A stretch of DNA of 64,000 bases from Gryllotalpicola ginsengisoli DSM 22003 (GCF_000419445.1 NZ_AULK01000006.1:32599-96598), one strand, 5' to 3'; counted from the first letter of the stretch, positions 1-8,858 are shown. Program-made: numbers and translations. Notes: generated by a model from the sequence alone, not told the origin.

Positions 1-113
1 GCCGCTGCGCGGCTGAGTCGACCAGCGGAGGGGTGGGCCGCTGCGCGGCTGAGTCGACCAGCGGAGGGGTGGCACCCCGCCGGTCGACTCACGCGGAGCG
101 TGAATGGAGACCC
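1..113. repeat. Hairpin repeats, class A (two direct units plus one inverted unit)
   Basis: Two near-identical 36-nt units (1-36 and 37-72) carry a GCCGCTGCGCGGC stem-loop followed by TGAGTCGACCAGCGG. An inverted unit with a CACGC/GCGTG stem follows at about 80-113 and ends in GAATGGAGACC. The array lies just downstream of the stop codon of the minus-strand gene ending at 119. It matches the class A repeats at 4040-4293, 13984-14014 and 60983-61076. It may act as a transcript-end hairpin, but that is inferred. Confidence 0.8.
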
Positions 114-118
114 GGGGG

Positions 119-1834
119 TCAGGTGGCGGGCGGCATCGTGACGGGGCCCGCCGAGGCGGTGGCCAGCGTCAGCGTCAGGGTCTGGGCCTGATCGACGACG
201 CCGATGCGCAAGGCCGACACCTCGTACTCGGCCGTCGCGTCGTCGGTGGCGGCGACGAACGTCGATCTCGCGGGCGCGCCGGGCTGGTCGGGCTGCACGT
301 TCACCATCAGAGTGAGCAGGTGATCCTCGCTCAGCGGCGCGAGCACCGTGGCGAGGGTCGAGACCACGGGCGCGGTGATACCCGACAGCGTGGTGCCGAG
401 TGTGTCCACCTGATCGAGGAGCCCCTGCAGCAGTGGGGCGACGGTCGTGCTCAACCCGCTGATCAGCCCGCTCACCAGGGTGCCCGCGTCGAGGCTGATC
501 CCGAGGGGGAGGGAGAACGTCGCCGTCACCGCGCTGGTCGGCACAGTGCCGGCGATGATGTCGCCGACGGATGCGTTCAGCCCGATCTCGACGCTGCCCA
601 CGTTGCCGAGCACGGAGGTGAGCGCCACGCTGACGTGCGCCACGAGGGTCGCGTTCTTGATCGCCGTCGTGAGCGCATCGGTCACGCTGGTGGTCCAGGT
701 GTTGAGCAGCGACTCGACGCGCCCGACGAGCGCATTGACCACGTCTGCGTCGAGCGCGAGCTCCGTGTTGGGATCCAGATCGTTCAGCCCGTCCGGGTGG
801 TCCATGAGCGCCGCCAGGTCGGCGTAGATGTGCCCGGTGGAGAGGTCGATGGTGACGACGCCGTCGCTCAGCGGCTCCGTCAGCAGCGGATCCACGGCGC
901 CTGCCAAGTCGAGGTTCGAGATCGACACGGTGGTGGAACTCACCTTCACGCCCAGGGTGGACAACAACGAGCCCAAAACGCTCGTGGTCAGGCCGTTCAA
1001 CGCCGTGGCGATCGCTCCGTTCGAGCCGACCAGCCCGTTCACGGTGGCGTTCAGGCCGTCCACGGCCGAGTCGACGGTGGGCACCAATGTCGCGAGCGGC
1101 GGCGCATCGACTCCGAGACCCAGGCTCGCGATGCCGTAGTCGCGCTGCGCCGTGGCCGAACCGTCGCCCCACAGAGCGGACTCCAGCACGTCGCATCCGT
1201 CGACGATCGAGCTCGCCGCGACCGCGCCGATCTCGAGCTCGACGTTCGCCACGGTGTCGGCGACGACGGGAAGCAGCGTGCCGAGGCCGATCGTCGCGAC
1301 GTCGGGCGGCTCGGCGGAGCCCGTGGTCGGGGTCACTCCGATGCCGCCGGAGTTGTCGACCAGCCCGGAGGCCCCGGCCGCCGTTCCCGTGGTCGACGCC
1401 TGCACCCACTGGTTGAGCGCGCCGGCCTTCCCGGCCTCGAGGCCCGTGTTGAGGCCGCTGAGATCGACCGCGACGACCCCGTCGAGCGCGGTGACGTTCA
1501 GCGGATTCGCGTACGTCGGCGGGTCGTCGACGAGCTGCTGCGCCGTGGCGGGGTCGACCGTCGCCGTTCCCGACGAGTCGAGGTCGAGGGTGACGCCGGA
1601 GACCTCGGCGGCCTGGTCGAGGTCGCCGCCGAGCAGCGAGCCGGAGACGAACCGGCCCGACGCCGTCGAGGTGTACCCGGTGTCGGTGCCGCAGTCGAAC
1701 GACGACGTCGAAACGCCGGAGCCGCTCACCCACTCGCCGTCGGTCCAGGACGCCTGGGACGGGACGATCAGCAGCGGCGCCGCCACCGCTGCGGCGGCGG
1801 CGACGGCGGTGACGACGCGGCGGCGGATTTTCAT
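119..1834 (-). CDS. Exported choice-of-anchor G-type surface protein with SipW-type signal peptide
   Basis: 571 residues. The N-terminus MKIRRRV is followed by an Ala-rich hydrophobic stretch, then QASWTDGEWV. This A-W-T-D-x-E-W motif also follows the leader of the protein at 3192-3890 and is typical of actinobacterial SipW-dependent substrates. The mature part is rich in Thr, Ser, Val, Leu and Asp, with few Lys, and looks like an extended secreted wall protein of the choice-of-anchor G type. No C-terminal LPXTG-like signal or membrane anchor is seen; it ends AGPVTMPPAT. The ATG at 1834 overlaps the upstream stop by 4 nt, so it is the last gene of the signal-peptidase operon. The family call is from recalled sequence style, not a search. 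Confidence 0.75.
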   Translation of the reverse strand: MKIRRRVVTAVAAAAAVAAPLLIVPSQASWTDGEWVSGSGVSTSSFDCGTDTGYTSTASGRFVSGSLLGGDLDQAAEVSGVTLDLDSSGTATVDPATAQQLVDDPPTYANPLNVTALDGVVAVDLSGLNTGLEAGKAGALNQWVQASTTGTAAGASGLVDNSGGIGVTPTTGSAEPPDVATIGLGTLLPVVADTVANVELEIGAVAASSIVDGCDVLESALWGDGSATAQRDYGIASLGLGVDAPPLATLVPTVDSAVDGLNATVNGLVGSNGAIATALNGLTTSVLGSLLSTLGVKVSSTTVSISNLDLAGAVDPLLTEPLSDGVVTIDLSTGHIYADLAALMDHPDGLNDLDPNTELALDADVVNALVGRVESLLNTWTTSVTDALTTAIKNATLVAHVSVALTSVLGNVGSVEIGLNASVGDIIAGTVPTSAVTATFSLPLGISLDAGTLVSGLISGLSTTVAPLLQGLLDQVDTLGTTLSGITAPVVSTLATVLAPLSEDHLLTLMVNVQPDQPGAPARSTFVAATDDATAEYEVSALRIGVVDQAQTLTLTLATASAGPVTMPPAT

Positions 1835-2625
1835 CGTCGGGCCTCGTCGACGCGGCGGGCGGGCAGCGCGCCGCCGTCGGGCAGTGCGCTGCCGGCGGGC
1901 GCACGGCGGGCGCGCGCCACGAACCCGGCGCCGAGCAGCACCGCCGTCAGAGCCACGAACAGGGCGAGGCGCGGCAGGTCGCGGCCGGTGGATGCGAGAG
2001 CATCCGACCTCGCCGCGCCGTTCTCCTGCGGCGCACCGCCCGAGCCGTCGCCGAAGGCGACCTCGAGCGGCTCGTCGTCGGCGGTGGCCGTCAGCCCGAC
2101 TCCGAAACGTGCCGTGAGGCCCGCCGGCAACGCATCCGCCGCCGCAGGCAAGGCGAGCGTGACCAGCAGGTTCTCGGACCGCGCCGGCGTCAGTGGCCGG
2201 AACTCGAATGACGAGGTGATCGTCTGCCCCGCTGTCGCCGGGGTGCCGGTGCCGACCTGGCGCGCACCCGTGGCGCACTGCGGGGTCGCCTCGCCCGTCC
2301 AGCTCGCGTCGCATTCCCGCACCGTCATGGTGAGGCCGAGCGGATGCTGCGCCAGCGCTCCCTCCGTGCGCAGCTGCAGGCTCAGCCGCGCTTCGTCGAC
2401 GCCCTCGAGCCGGGCGGTCACCCGCCAGTAGCTCGGCTCGCCCGCCGTCAGAGTGAAGTCCGCCGGATCGGGGTCTGCCGACACCACGAGGCGGCGCGGA
2501 TCATCCGAAGACGCCGCCGTGAGCGCGGCAGCCGGCACGTGAGCCGACGCCGCGGGGGCGGCGGCGAGCACAGCGGCGCCCACGACGGTCAGAGCCGCCG
2601 TCGCCAGCACCGCTCGCCGGAGCAC
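1831..2625 (-). CDS. Secreted protein with C-terminal LAXTG-type sorting signal
   Basis: 264 residues from a GTG at 2625, preceded by GGAGGAG. The frame stays open up to 2673, but that longer start would overlap the signal peptidase gene. A Sec signal peptide (residues 1-30, hydrophobic core, ending near ASA-HVPA) leads a beta-rich domain with two cysteines (RECDASW, PQCATG). The C-terminus reads LASTG, a hydrophobic helix, then an Arg-rich tail. That is the layout of an actinobacterial class E (LAXTG) sortase substrate, so the protein should be wall-anchored. No sortase gene lies in this window. The internal domain is not recognised. It sits between the signal peptidase and the choice-of-anchor G gene and probably serves the same surface structure. 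Confidence 0.7.
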   Translation of the reverse strand: MLRRAVLATAALTVVGAAVLAAAPAASAHVPAAALTAASSDDPRRLVVSADPDPADFTLTAGEPSYWRVTARLEGVDEARLSLQLRTEGALAQHPLGLTMTVRECDASWTGEATPQCATGARQVGTGTPATAGQTITSSFEFRPLTPARSENLLVTLALPAAADALPAGLTARFGVGLTATADDEPLEVAFGDGSGGAPQENGAARSDALASTGRDLPRLALFVALTAVLLGAGFVARARRAPAGSALPDGGALPARRVDEARR

Positions 2626-2635
2626 GGCTCCTCCG

Positions 2636-3181
2636 CTAGCCACGAGCGAGGACCCGCGCCGGCGCGCGACCACGGCGCGGTGCGGTCGGCCACAACCCCC
2701 ACGCGACGATCAGCGCCAGCAGCACGACGCCCGTCACGCTCACGACCGGAGTGCGCGCCCACAGCAGCACCGCTCCGACCCCGGGCACCGACGCCACGAC
2801 GCGCGGAGTCTCGTGCACGACATACGTCTGGGTGTCACGGGATGCGTTGTCGTCGCCCTTCAGGCGCAGCATCCGTTCGTCGGCCGTCGCACCTGCCTCG
2901 ATCTCGACGATGCGGTGCGTGACCGGTGCGCCGTCGTGCGCGCGGGGCACGGTCACGACGTCGCCGACGCGCAACTGCTGCGCCGGCACGACGTGGGTCA
3001 CCGCGAGGGTGCCGGTGGGCATGGTCGGGGCCATCGAACCGGTGACCAGCACCGTGAGGTGCAGCGCGAAGATCCACGACGCCACCAGCCAGAGCACGGT
3101 CGCCGCGCCGAGCACGCCGATCGTGGTGACCGCGACTTCGCGCAGCACCGCGACCGCCGCGGTGGCGGGCCGAGTCGTCAC
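2636..3181 (-). CDS. sipW: Signal peptidase I, SipW/ER type
   Basis: 181 residues from a GTG at 3181, 10 nt after the stop of the TasA-like gene. The longer open frame to 3382 overlaps that gene and is low-complexity, so it is rejected. A first membrane helix (about residues 12-35) precedes VTGSMAPTM, which holds the nucleophile Ser. Further on, APVTHRIVEI supplies His in place of the bacterial general-base Lys, giving the Ser-His dyad of ER/archaeal-type signal peptidases such as Bacillus SipW. A second hydrophobic helix near residues 145-170 anchors the C-terminus. It is flanked on both sides by proteins with SipW-type leaders, which are its likely substrates. Confidence 0.9.
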   Translation of the reverse strand: MTTRPATAAVAVLREVAVTTIGVLGAATVLWLVASWIFALHLTVLVTGSMAPTMPTGTLAVTHVVPAQQLRVGDVVTVPRAHDGAPVTHRIVEIEAGATADERMLRLKGDDNASRDTQTYVVHETPRVVASVPGVGAVLLWARTPVVSVTGVVLLALIVAWGLWPTAPRRGRAPARVLARG

Positions 3182-3191
3182 GGCGCCGCCC

Positions 3192-3890
3192 CTAGGACGC
3201 GGAGCTGACGGACGTGAACTCCCACTCGGGCTCGACGCCAAGGCCCATGTAGTCCTGCTCGGTGTACCCCGTCGCCGGGGTGAAGTCGGCCGGCAGCGTG
3301 ATGGCGAAGCAGTAGTACTGGGTCGAGCCGCTCGCGGCCTCGAGGTGCTGCGAGGCCGTCGCGCCCGGGCCGGCGAGCGCACCGCTGACGATCGAGGTCG
3401 TCGTCGTTGACGTGAGGGCGGCCTTGTTGCAGGTGAACTCGGCGGAGCTCGTCACGACCTGCAACTGCAGCGCGTTGAACAGGAGGCCGTCGGGGTCGCT
3501 CGAGGTGTCGTGCTCCTCCGCGGCACCCAGGGTCACGTCGCCGGCGATGGAGTCCGAAGTGGTCTGCAGCGCGACGGATGCGTACGCGGTGGAGCCCGGC
3601 GCGAGCGCGCCGGTGTCGGCGGTGAAGGTGATGCTGCCGGGGTCGTCCTCCGACTCCCTGTCAGTCCACGCGCCGTCTGTGCCGGTGTTCTGCTGCACCT
3701 CGAACGTCGAGGTGCTGATCGGTCCGAGGCCATCGCCGTTCTGCGCCTGGCCGAACACCCACTCGTTGTCGGTCCACGCCGCGAGCGACGCCGTCAGCCC
3801 GACTCCGAGCGCTGCCAGTGCACCGACGATGGCGAACGTGCGCCGCCGCCGAGTCTTGCGCTGAATCGCGCCCTCTACCATCTCGGACAT
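3192..3890 (-). CDS. TasA-like SipW-dependent exported protein
   Basis: 232 residues. A basic N-terminus (QRKTRRRRT) and a hydrophobic stretch ending LAAWTDNEWVFG form a SipW-dependent leader. The rest is a Ser/Thr/Asp-rich, Lys-poor beta domain with two cysteines (FTCNK, QYYCFA) that may form a disulfide. Size and layout resemble TasA/CalY-type fibre subunits processed by SipW, although overall similarity could not be tested. It is first in a four-gene operon with the dedicated peptidase directly downstream. The upstream region carries a structured leader and a G/C-tract palindrome. A role in an extracellular fibre or biofilm matrix is inferred from context. Confidence 0.8.
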   Translation of the reverse strand: MSEMVEGAIQRKTRRRRTFAIVGALAALGVGLTASLAAWTDNEWVFGQAQNGDGLGPISTSTFEVQQNTGTDGAWTDRESEDDPGSITFTADTGALAPGSTAYASVALQTTSDSIAGDVTLGAAEEHDTSSDPDGLLFNALQLQVVTSSAEFTCNKAALTSTTTTSIVSGALAGPGATASQHLEAASGSTQYYCFAITLPADFTPATGYTEQDYMGLGVEPEWEFTSVSSAS

Positions 3891-3914
3891 TCGTCCTCCC
3901 CCTTGGCCGGGGCT

Positions 3915-4029
3915 GAGGCTCTGAGCCTCGACGGGTCCCCCGCACCCCTCAGGGGAAGCGTTATCGACGGCCTATGAAGCGTCAATGAGCCGGCAGTTTT
4001 TCACCCCCATATTGGGGGAGAAACCGGCT
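3915..4029 (-). promoter_or_regulatory. Leader and palindromic operator upstream of the SipW-fibre operon
   Basis: On the minus strand, TTGACG (3985-3980) and a TAACGC-like -10 (3963-3958) form a plausible promoter. Just upstream lies a nested inverted repeat: outer arms AGCCGG/CCGGCT (3988-3993 and 4024-4029) and inner arms CCCCCA/TGGGGG with a TAT loop (4004-4018). The transcribed leader contains the perfect hairpin GAGGCTCTGAGCCTC (3915-3929) and CCCCTCAGGGG (3945-3955). The position suggests control of the fibre operon. No known riboswitch consensus was recognised. Confidence 0.5.
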
Positions 4030-4039
4030 TCTAGAGGCT

Positions 4040-4293
4040 CGGTTGGTCGGCTCACGAGCAGCGTGAATGGAGCGCTGCGCGCGCATCGCTGGAGCGGATT
4101 CGTGCCCGGCGGAACGCCGGATCGGGCTTTCGGGGTGCCCCTTGTGATTAAGAGTGCCCCTCGTGATCACGCAGGCCTCCATTCAGCCACTGTGCGGCTG
4201 AGTCGACCAGCGGAGGGCGTGGGCCGCTGCGCGGCTGAGTCGACCAGCGGAGGCGGCCCGCCGGTCGACTCGCGCAATGCGCGAATGGAGACC
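4040..4293. repeat. Class A hairpin repeats in the recR/fibre-operon gap
   Basis: Four units fall in this otherwise gene-free stretch between the fibre operon and recR: an inverted unit at 4040-4073 (CACG/CGTG stem, GAATGGAG end), direct units at 4174-4217 and 4223-4254, and an inverted unit at 4261-4293 (CGCGC/GCGCG stem). The last ends 18 nt from the recR stop. The short open frames here are not gene-like. Nothing else was seen between 4074 and 4173. Confidence 0.75.
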
Positions 4294-4310
4294 AGCGGCC
4301 GGCTGCCGCG

Positions 4311-4910
4311 TCAGCCGACGACGACGCGGCGGCCCTCGAAGGCGCGGCCGAGGGTGACCTCGTCGGCGTACTCCAGGTCGCCGCCGACCGGCAGCCCCGA
4401 GGCCAGCCGGCTGACCTTGATCTCGAGGGTCTTCAGCAGGCGGCTCAAGTACGTCGCGGTCGCCTCGCCCTCGAGGTTCGGATCGGTGGCGATGATGACC
4501 TCCTCGACGGTGCCGTCGGCGAGCCGCTGCATGAGCTGGCGGATGCGCAGGTCGTCAGGCCCGATGCCGTCGATCGGGCTGATCGCCCCGCCGAGCACGT
4601 GGTACAGGCCGCGGAACTCGCGGGTGCGCTCGATCGCCACGACGTCCTTCGCTTCTTCGACGACGCAGATCAGGCTCTGGTTGCGGCGCGGGTCGCGGCA
4701 GATCGAGCAGCGGTCCTGCTCGCTGACGTTGCCGCAGATCTCGCAGAATTTCACCTTGTCGCGCACCGCCAGCAGCGTCTCGGCGAGCTTCGTGACGTCG
4801 AACGACTCGGTCTGCAGGATGTGGAACGCGATGCGCTGCGCCGACTTCGGACCGATGCCCGGCAGCCGACCCAGCTCGTCGATCAGGTCCTGGACGATGC
4901 CCTCGTACAT
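4311..4910 (-). CDS. recR: Recombination protein RecR
   Basis: 199 residues, the normal RecR length. It has the N-terminal helix-hairpin-helix ([20 protein letters not shown]), a four-cysteine zinc finger (CEIC...CSIC, about residues 57-72), a Toprim domain ([14 protein letters not shown] and [15 protein letters not shown]) and the conserved C-terminal Walker-like end. RecR acts with RecF and RecO to load RecA on gapped DNA. The ATG overlaps the dnaX stop by one base (TGATG), the usual dnaX-recR pairing, so translation is likely coupled. No YbaB/EbfC gene lies between them here. The gene is intact. Confidence 0.98.
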   Translation of the reverse strand: MYEGIVQDLIDELGRLPGIGPKSAQRIAFHILQTESFDVTKLAETLLAVRDKVKFCEICGNVSEQDRCSICRDPRRNQSLICVVEEAKDVVAIERTREFRGLYHVLGGAISPIDGIGPDDLRIRQLMQRLADGTVEEVIIATDPNLEGEATATYLSRLLKTLEIKVSRLASGLPVGGDLEYADEVTLGRAFEGRRVVVG

Positions 4911-7558
4911 CAGCGGCCCCCGCTCTCAGGCAGCTGCTGCTCCTCGATGAAGCGCGCGTTCAGGATCTCGCGCACCACGGCCTCCCCGTAGCGCTTGGGC
5001 TGCTCGCTCGAGAACGTCGGGCCCCTGCGCGGGGCGGGCCGATTGTCGACGGATGCCTCGGGGGCGGGGCTCTTCGCGGGTGTCCCGGTCTCGATACGCG
5101 CCTGCGGCGCTACTCGACCAGCGGGGGTCGGCTGCTGCGGCGCTACTCGACCAGCGGGGGCGGGGGGTGCGGCGGGCGGCGCAATCCGTCCGGCGGGGGC
5201 CGCGGGAACCGCGTCGGGGTCGTCCTCGAAGGACGGCGCGTCGTCATCGCCCGGCACGTACTCGTCATCGGCGGGCGCGACGGTCGACCAGCCGTCGTCA
5301 TCGGTGGCGGCCGCGGCGACGGGTGCCGCCTCGCCCTCGACGCGGGCCGGAGCGGCCTCGGCCTCGACGAGCCGGGGGACCGCCTGCAGCTTCGGTCGCG
5401 GGGCCGGCTCGGGTTCGACCTCGGGCTTCGCCGCCGCGGCCGCTCCCCCGCTGCCCGGGATCGCCGCGACCGCCCAGCTCGTCACCGGGGTCGACGGTGC
5501 ACCGCTCTTCGGCGCCGGAACCGCGGCCACGCTCGCCGACGACGGATGCGACTCACCCTGCCCCTCGCGGACGGGAGCCTGCGAAGCGGGCGTCGGACCG
5601 CTCGCATTCGGGCGCGCCCCACTTCCCGACCCGACCGTAGGCCGCTCGTCATCGGCCGGAGACCGGGGCGCCGTCGGCGCCGCGGGCATGGCCTGAGGCG
5701 CTTCGGCCGCGGCCGGCCGCGCCGGCGGCGTCACCCCGAAACCCTCGCCCTTGAGGCTCTGCGCGAAGTCGGCCGCGGTCTTCGCCACGAACTTCACCCG
5801 CACGCCCAGCACCTTCTGGATCGCCTCGCGCAGCACATCGCTCACGTTCTGCGTCGCACCCGGCTGCGGCCGGAAGCTCGCGATGTCGTTCTCGCTCGGG
5901 AAGGTCAGCGTCAACACGTCGTTCTCGAACTTGCGCACCGTCGCCGTGACCACGACCATCCAGGCCGTCATCTTCACCGACTTCACCGTGTCGAGGATCT
6001 GCGGCCACGAATCCTTGATCTGCTGCACCGTGAGCGGACCGACCGGCTGCGGCGAGGCGGGCGCGGCCGGTTGCGCCGGCTTCGAACCCTGCTGCGCGGG
6101 CACGGATGCGCCGGGCGCCGGCTCGTCGTCGTATCCGGTGACCCCCGGGGTCGCCCAGCCGGCGGTGGCCGGGGGCTTCGAGACGGCGCTGCGCGCCTCC
6201 TCAGCCGACGGGGTGCGAGCGCTACGCGCCTCCTCAGCCGACGGGGTGGCTGGCACGGCGGGCTTCGAGACGGCGCTGGGCGCCTCCTCAGCCGACGGGG
6301 TGCGAGGGACGGCTGGCTTCGAGACGCCGCTGCGCGCCTCCTCAGCCAGCGGGGCGGGAGCGGCCGACCGCGGTGAGGCGGCGGCGGGTGAGGCATCCGT
6401 CACGCCGACGCGGCGCTCGAGCCGCTCGACGCGCGCCAGCGAACCCGCCTCGTCGGCGGACGGCACGAGGGCGCGGGCGATCATCAGCTCGAGGTGCAGG
6501 CGCGGCGACGTCGCGCCGGACATCTCGGTGAGAGCGTCATTGACGATGTCTGCGATGCGGGAGAGCTCGGCCGCGCCGAAGGAGCGCGCCTCGAGGCCCA
6601 TCCGCTCGAGCTCGTCGGCGGGGGTGCCGCGCAGCACGGTGGCCGCCCGCTCGGGACCGGCCGCCGCGATGATGATGAGGTCGCGCAGGCGCTCGAGCAG
6701 GTCTTCGACGAAGCGGCGGGGGTCTTGCCCGGTCTGGATGACCCGGTCGACCTGCTCGAACGCGCTCGATGCGTCGCGGGCGGCGAGCGCCTCGACCACG
6801 TCGTCGAGAAGCGCCGAGTGCGTGTACCCGAGCAGGGCGACGGCCCGCTCATAGCTGATCTCGTCACCCTCGGAGCCGGCGATGAGCTGGTCGAGGAGCG
6901 ACAGCGTGTCGCGCGGCGACCCGCCGCCGGCGCGCACCACGAGGGGCAGCACGCCGGGGGCGACGCGCATGCCCTCCTCCTCGGTCAGCTTCTGCACGTA
7001 GTCGAGCATCAGCGCCGGCGGCACCAGCCGGAACGGGTAGTGGTGGGTGCGCGAGCGGATCGTGCCGATGACCTTCTCGGGCTCGGTCGTCGCGAAGATG
7101 AACATGACGTGCTCGGGCGGCTCTTCGACGATCTTGAGCAGGGCGTTGAAGCCCTGCGGCGTCACCATGTGCGCCTCGTCGAGGATGAAGATCTTGTAGC
7201 GGTCGCGCGCGGGCGCGAAAATCGCCCGCTCGCGGATGTCGCGGGCGTCGTCGACGCCGTTGTGGCTCGCCGCGTCGATCTCGACGACGTCGAGCGAGCC
7301 CTGACCCCCGCGGCCCAGCTCGATGCAGCTGGGGCACTTGCCGCACGGGGTGTCGGTGGGGCCCTCGGCGCAGTTGAGGCAGCGCGCCAGGATGCGGGCG
7401 CTCGTGGTCTTGCCGCAGCCGCGCGGACCGGAGAAGAGGTAGGCGTGGTTCACCCTGTCGGTGCGCAGCGCCGTCATCAGCGGCTCGGTCACCTGAGACT
7501 GGCCGATCATCTCGGCGAAGGTCTCAGGCCGGTAGCGGCGATAGAGGGCGGTTACCAC
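4910..7558 (-). CDS. dnaX: DNA polymerase III subunits gamma and tau
   Basis: 882 residues from a GTG. The N-terminal AAA+ clamp-loader domain has Walker [10 protein letters not shown] (44-52), a four-cysteine zinc module (Cys63, 72, 75, 78), the DEAH Walker B and the expected lid and collar domains to about residue 370. A long Pro/Ala-rich linker and a tau-like tail follow. The linker contains repeated peptides of the type [13 protein letters not shown] (about residues 402-461), and the tail contains twin AGRVAPQ units (about 800-824). Both match hairpin repeats of classes B and A/D read in frame. Loads the beta clamp and couples the polymerase to helicase. Whether a shorter gamma form is made is not evident. 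Confidence 0.97.
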   Translation of the reverse strand: MVTALYRRYRPETFAEMIGQSQVTEPLMTALRTDRVNHAYLFSGPRGCGKTTSARILARCLNCAEGPTDTPCGKCPSCIELGRGGQGSLDVVEIDAASHNGVDDARDIRERAIFAPARDRYKIFILDEAHMVTPQGFNALLKIVEEPPEHVMFIFATTEPEKVIGTIRSRTHHYPFRLVPPALMLDYVQKLTEEEGMRVAPGVLPLVVRAGGGSPRDTLSLLDQLIAGSEGDEISYERAVALLGYTHSALLDDVVEALAARDASSAFEQVDRVIQTGQDPRRFVEDLLERLRDLIIIAAAGPERAATVLRGTPADELERMGLEARSFGAAELSRIADIVNDALTEMSGATSPRLHLELMIARALVPSADEAGSLARVERLERRVGVTDASPAAASPRSAAPAPLAEEARSGVSKPAVPRTPSAEEAPSAVSKPAVPATPSAEEARSARTPSAEEARSAVSKPPATAGWATPGVTGYDDEPAPGASVPAQQGSKPAQPAAPASPQPVGPLTVQQIKDSWPQILDTVKSVKMTAWMVVVTATVRKFENDVLTLTFPSENDIASFRPQPGATQNVSDVLREAIQKVLGVRVKFVAKTAADFAQSLKGEGFGVTPPARPAAAEAPQAMPAAPTAPRSPADDERPTVGSGSGARPNASGPTPASQAPVREGQGESHPSSASVAAVPAPKSGAPSTPVTSWAVAAIPGSGGAAAAAKPEVEPEPAPRPKLQAVPRLVEAEAAPARVEGEAAPVAAAATDDDGWSTVAPADDEYVPGDDDAPSFEDDPDAVPAAPAGRIAPPAAPPAPAGRVAPQQPTPAGRVAPQARIETGTPAKSPAPEASVDNRPAPRRGPTFSSEQPKRYGEAVVREILNARFIEEQQLPESGGR
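5087..5160. repeat. Class A/D hairpin repeats inside dnaX (two units)
   Basis: One full unit (GGTCTCGATACG, stem CGCC-TGC-GGCG, then CTACTCGACCAGCGG) at 5087-5126 and a partial unit at 5131-5160. They lie in frame in the C-terminal part of dnaX, where they encode the paired AGRVAPQ peptides. The unit combines the left arm of class D with the right arm of class A, which links the two classes. Confidence 0.75.
6175..6354. repeat. Class B hairpin repeats inside dnaX (four units)
   Basis: Units at 6175-6213, 6219-6246 (5' part missing), 6262-6300 and 6316-6354 share GCTTCGAGACG, a GGCGC-TGC-GCGCC-like stem, then CTCCTCAGCC and a G tract. They match the intergenic class B units at 8879-9004, 16701-16771 and 46880-46948. 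In dnaX they are read in frame as EEARSAVSK-type peptides in the disordered linker. Confidence 0.8.
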
Positions 7559-7670
7559 TCGTCAATGCTAACGGCGGGGTGCGACATCCCGGCCCGCCCG
7601 CGCAGGGGTGTGGAATCGGCGCGCGGCGGGGTGTGGAAACGGCCGCAGACGGGACTCAGCGCGCGCCCGC

Positions 7671-8858
7671 TCAGAGACCGGAGATCACGGAGAGGGTCTG
7701 CCGGGCGATCTCCAGCTCCTCGTTCGTCGGCACGACGAGCACGGTGACGGGCGAGGCATCCGTCGAAATCACCCGCGTCTCGTGCGAGCGCACCGCGTTG
7801 CGGGCCGGGTCGAGCTCGATGCCCAGCCGCTCCAGTCCGGCGACCGAGAGGGCACGCAGCTCGGCGCTGTTCTCCCCCACTCCCGCTGTGAAGGAGAGCA
7901 CGTCGAGGCCGCCCAGCACCGCCAGATAGGCGCCGATGTAGAACCGGATGCGGTGGGCGTAGACGCGCTGCGCCAACTCGGCGCGCTCGTCCCCCTCCGC
8001 CGCGGCCTGCTGCATGTCGCGCGAATCCGCGTGGCCCGACAGCCCGAGCAGGCCGCTCCTCCTGTTCAGCAGGTCGTCGAGCTCGCGGAAGTCGAGGTGG
8101 CCGCGCCGGGCGAGGTGCAGCAGCACCGACGGATCCACGTCGCCGGAGCGCGTGCCCATCACGAGCCCCGCGAGCGGCGTCATGCCCATGCTCGTCTCGA
8201 CGGACTTGCCGCCGTCGATCGCGCAGGCGCTCGCCCCGTTGCCGAGGTGCAGCACGATCTGCTTCAGCTCCGCAAGCGGCCGGTCGAGGAACGCCGCCGC
8301 CTGCTCGGAGACGTACTTGTGCGAGGTGCCGTGGAAGCCGTAGCGCCGCACCCGGTAGCGCTGCGCCACCTCGGTGTCGATCGCGTAGGTATATGCCTCC
8401 GGCGGCATGGTCTGGTGGAACGCGGTGTCGAAGACGGCCACCTGCGGCAGCCCGGGGAACGCCTTCTCAGTCGCCTCGATGCCCTGCACCGCCCCGGGGT
8501 TGTGCAGCGGCGCGAGCTCGGACAGGTCGGAGATGTTGATCTTCACCAGGTGGTCGATCAGCGTCGGCTCGAAGAACCGCGCCCCGCCGTGCACCACGCG
8601 GTGGCCGACCGCGGCGAGCGCGTCCAGCGACGGCCCGTGCTCGCCGAATGCGTCGCGCATCACCGCCGAAGCCGCCTCGTGGTCGGCGACGTCGACGTCG
8701 CGCTCGAAGGTCTCGCCGCCCGCCGTGTGCTTCGCGTGGCCGTCGGGCAGGCCGATGCGCTCGATGAGGCCGCTCGCCTGCGTCTGCTCGCTGTCGGTGT
8801 CGATCAGCTGGTACTTCAGCGAGGACGAACCGCTGTTGACGACGAGGATCATGGGCAT
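7671..8858 (-). CDS. ackA: Acetate kinase
   Basis: 395 residues, full length. Family signatures are present: ILVVNSGSSSLKY at the N-terminus, VVHGG, the substrate region NPGAVQGI, FDTAFHQTMP, YGFHGTSH, HLGNGASACA, GTRSGDVDPSV and FTAGVGENS near the C-terminus. It converts acetyl-phosphate and ADP to acetate and ATP in the cytoplasm. It is the last gene of the minus-strand set xfp-pta-ackA and is separated from pta by three class B hairpin units. Context points to ATP recovery from acetyl-phosphate made by the phosphoketolase. The gap below it (7559-7670), before dnaX, shows nothing notable. Confidence 0.98.
   Translation of the reverse strand: MPMILVVNSGSSSLKYQLIDTDSEQTQASGLIERIGLPDGHAKHTAGGETFERDVDVADHEAASAVMRDAFGEHGPSLDALAAVGHRVVHGGARFFEPTLIDHLVKINISDLSELAPLHNPGAVQGIEATEKAFPGLPQVAVFDTAFHQTMPPEAYTYAIDTEVAQRYRVRRYGFHGTSHKYVSEQAAAFLDRPLAELKQIVLHLGNGASACAIDGGKSVETSMGMTPLAGLVMGTRSGDVDPSVLLHLARRGHLDFRELDDLLNRRSGLLGLSGHADSRDMQQAAAEGDERAELAQRVYAHRIRFYIGAYLAVLGGLDVLSFTAGVGENSAELRALSVAGLERLGIELDPARNAVRSHETRVISTDASPVTVLVVPTNEELEIARQTLSVISGL

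Noticed and set aside
104-2431. Long plus-strand open frame of 775 residues opposite the surface-protein operon
   Set aside because: Arg/Gly/His-rich translation without domain character; it is the antisense shadow of GC-rich genes on the minus strand that have signal peptides and motifs.
3891-3990. Cyclic di-AMP (ydaO) or cyclic di-GMP riboswitch in the fibre operon leader
   Set aside because: Hairpins and GGGG runs looked suggestive, but the conserved core segments of those classes are not present.
3982-4182. 66-residue minus-strand open frame upstream of the fibre operon
   Set aside because: No ribosome-binding site, covers the operator palindrome and a hairpin repeat, and the translation is not protein-like.
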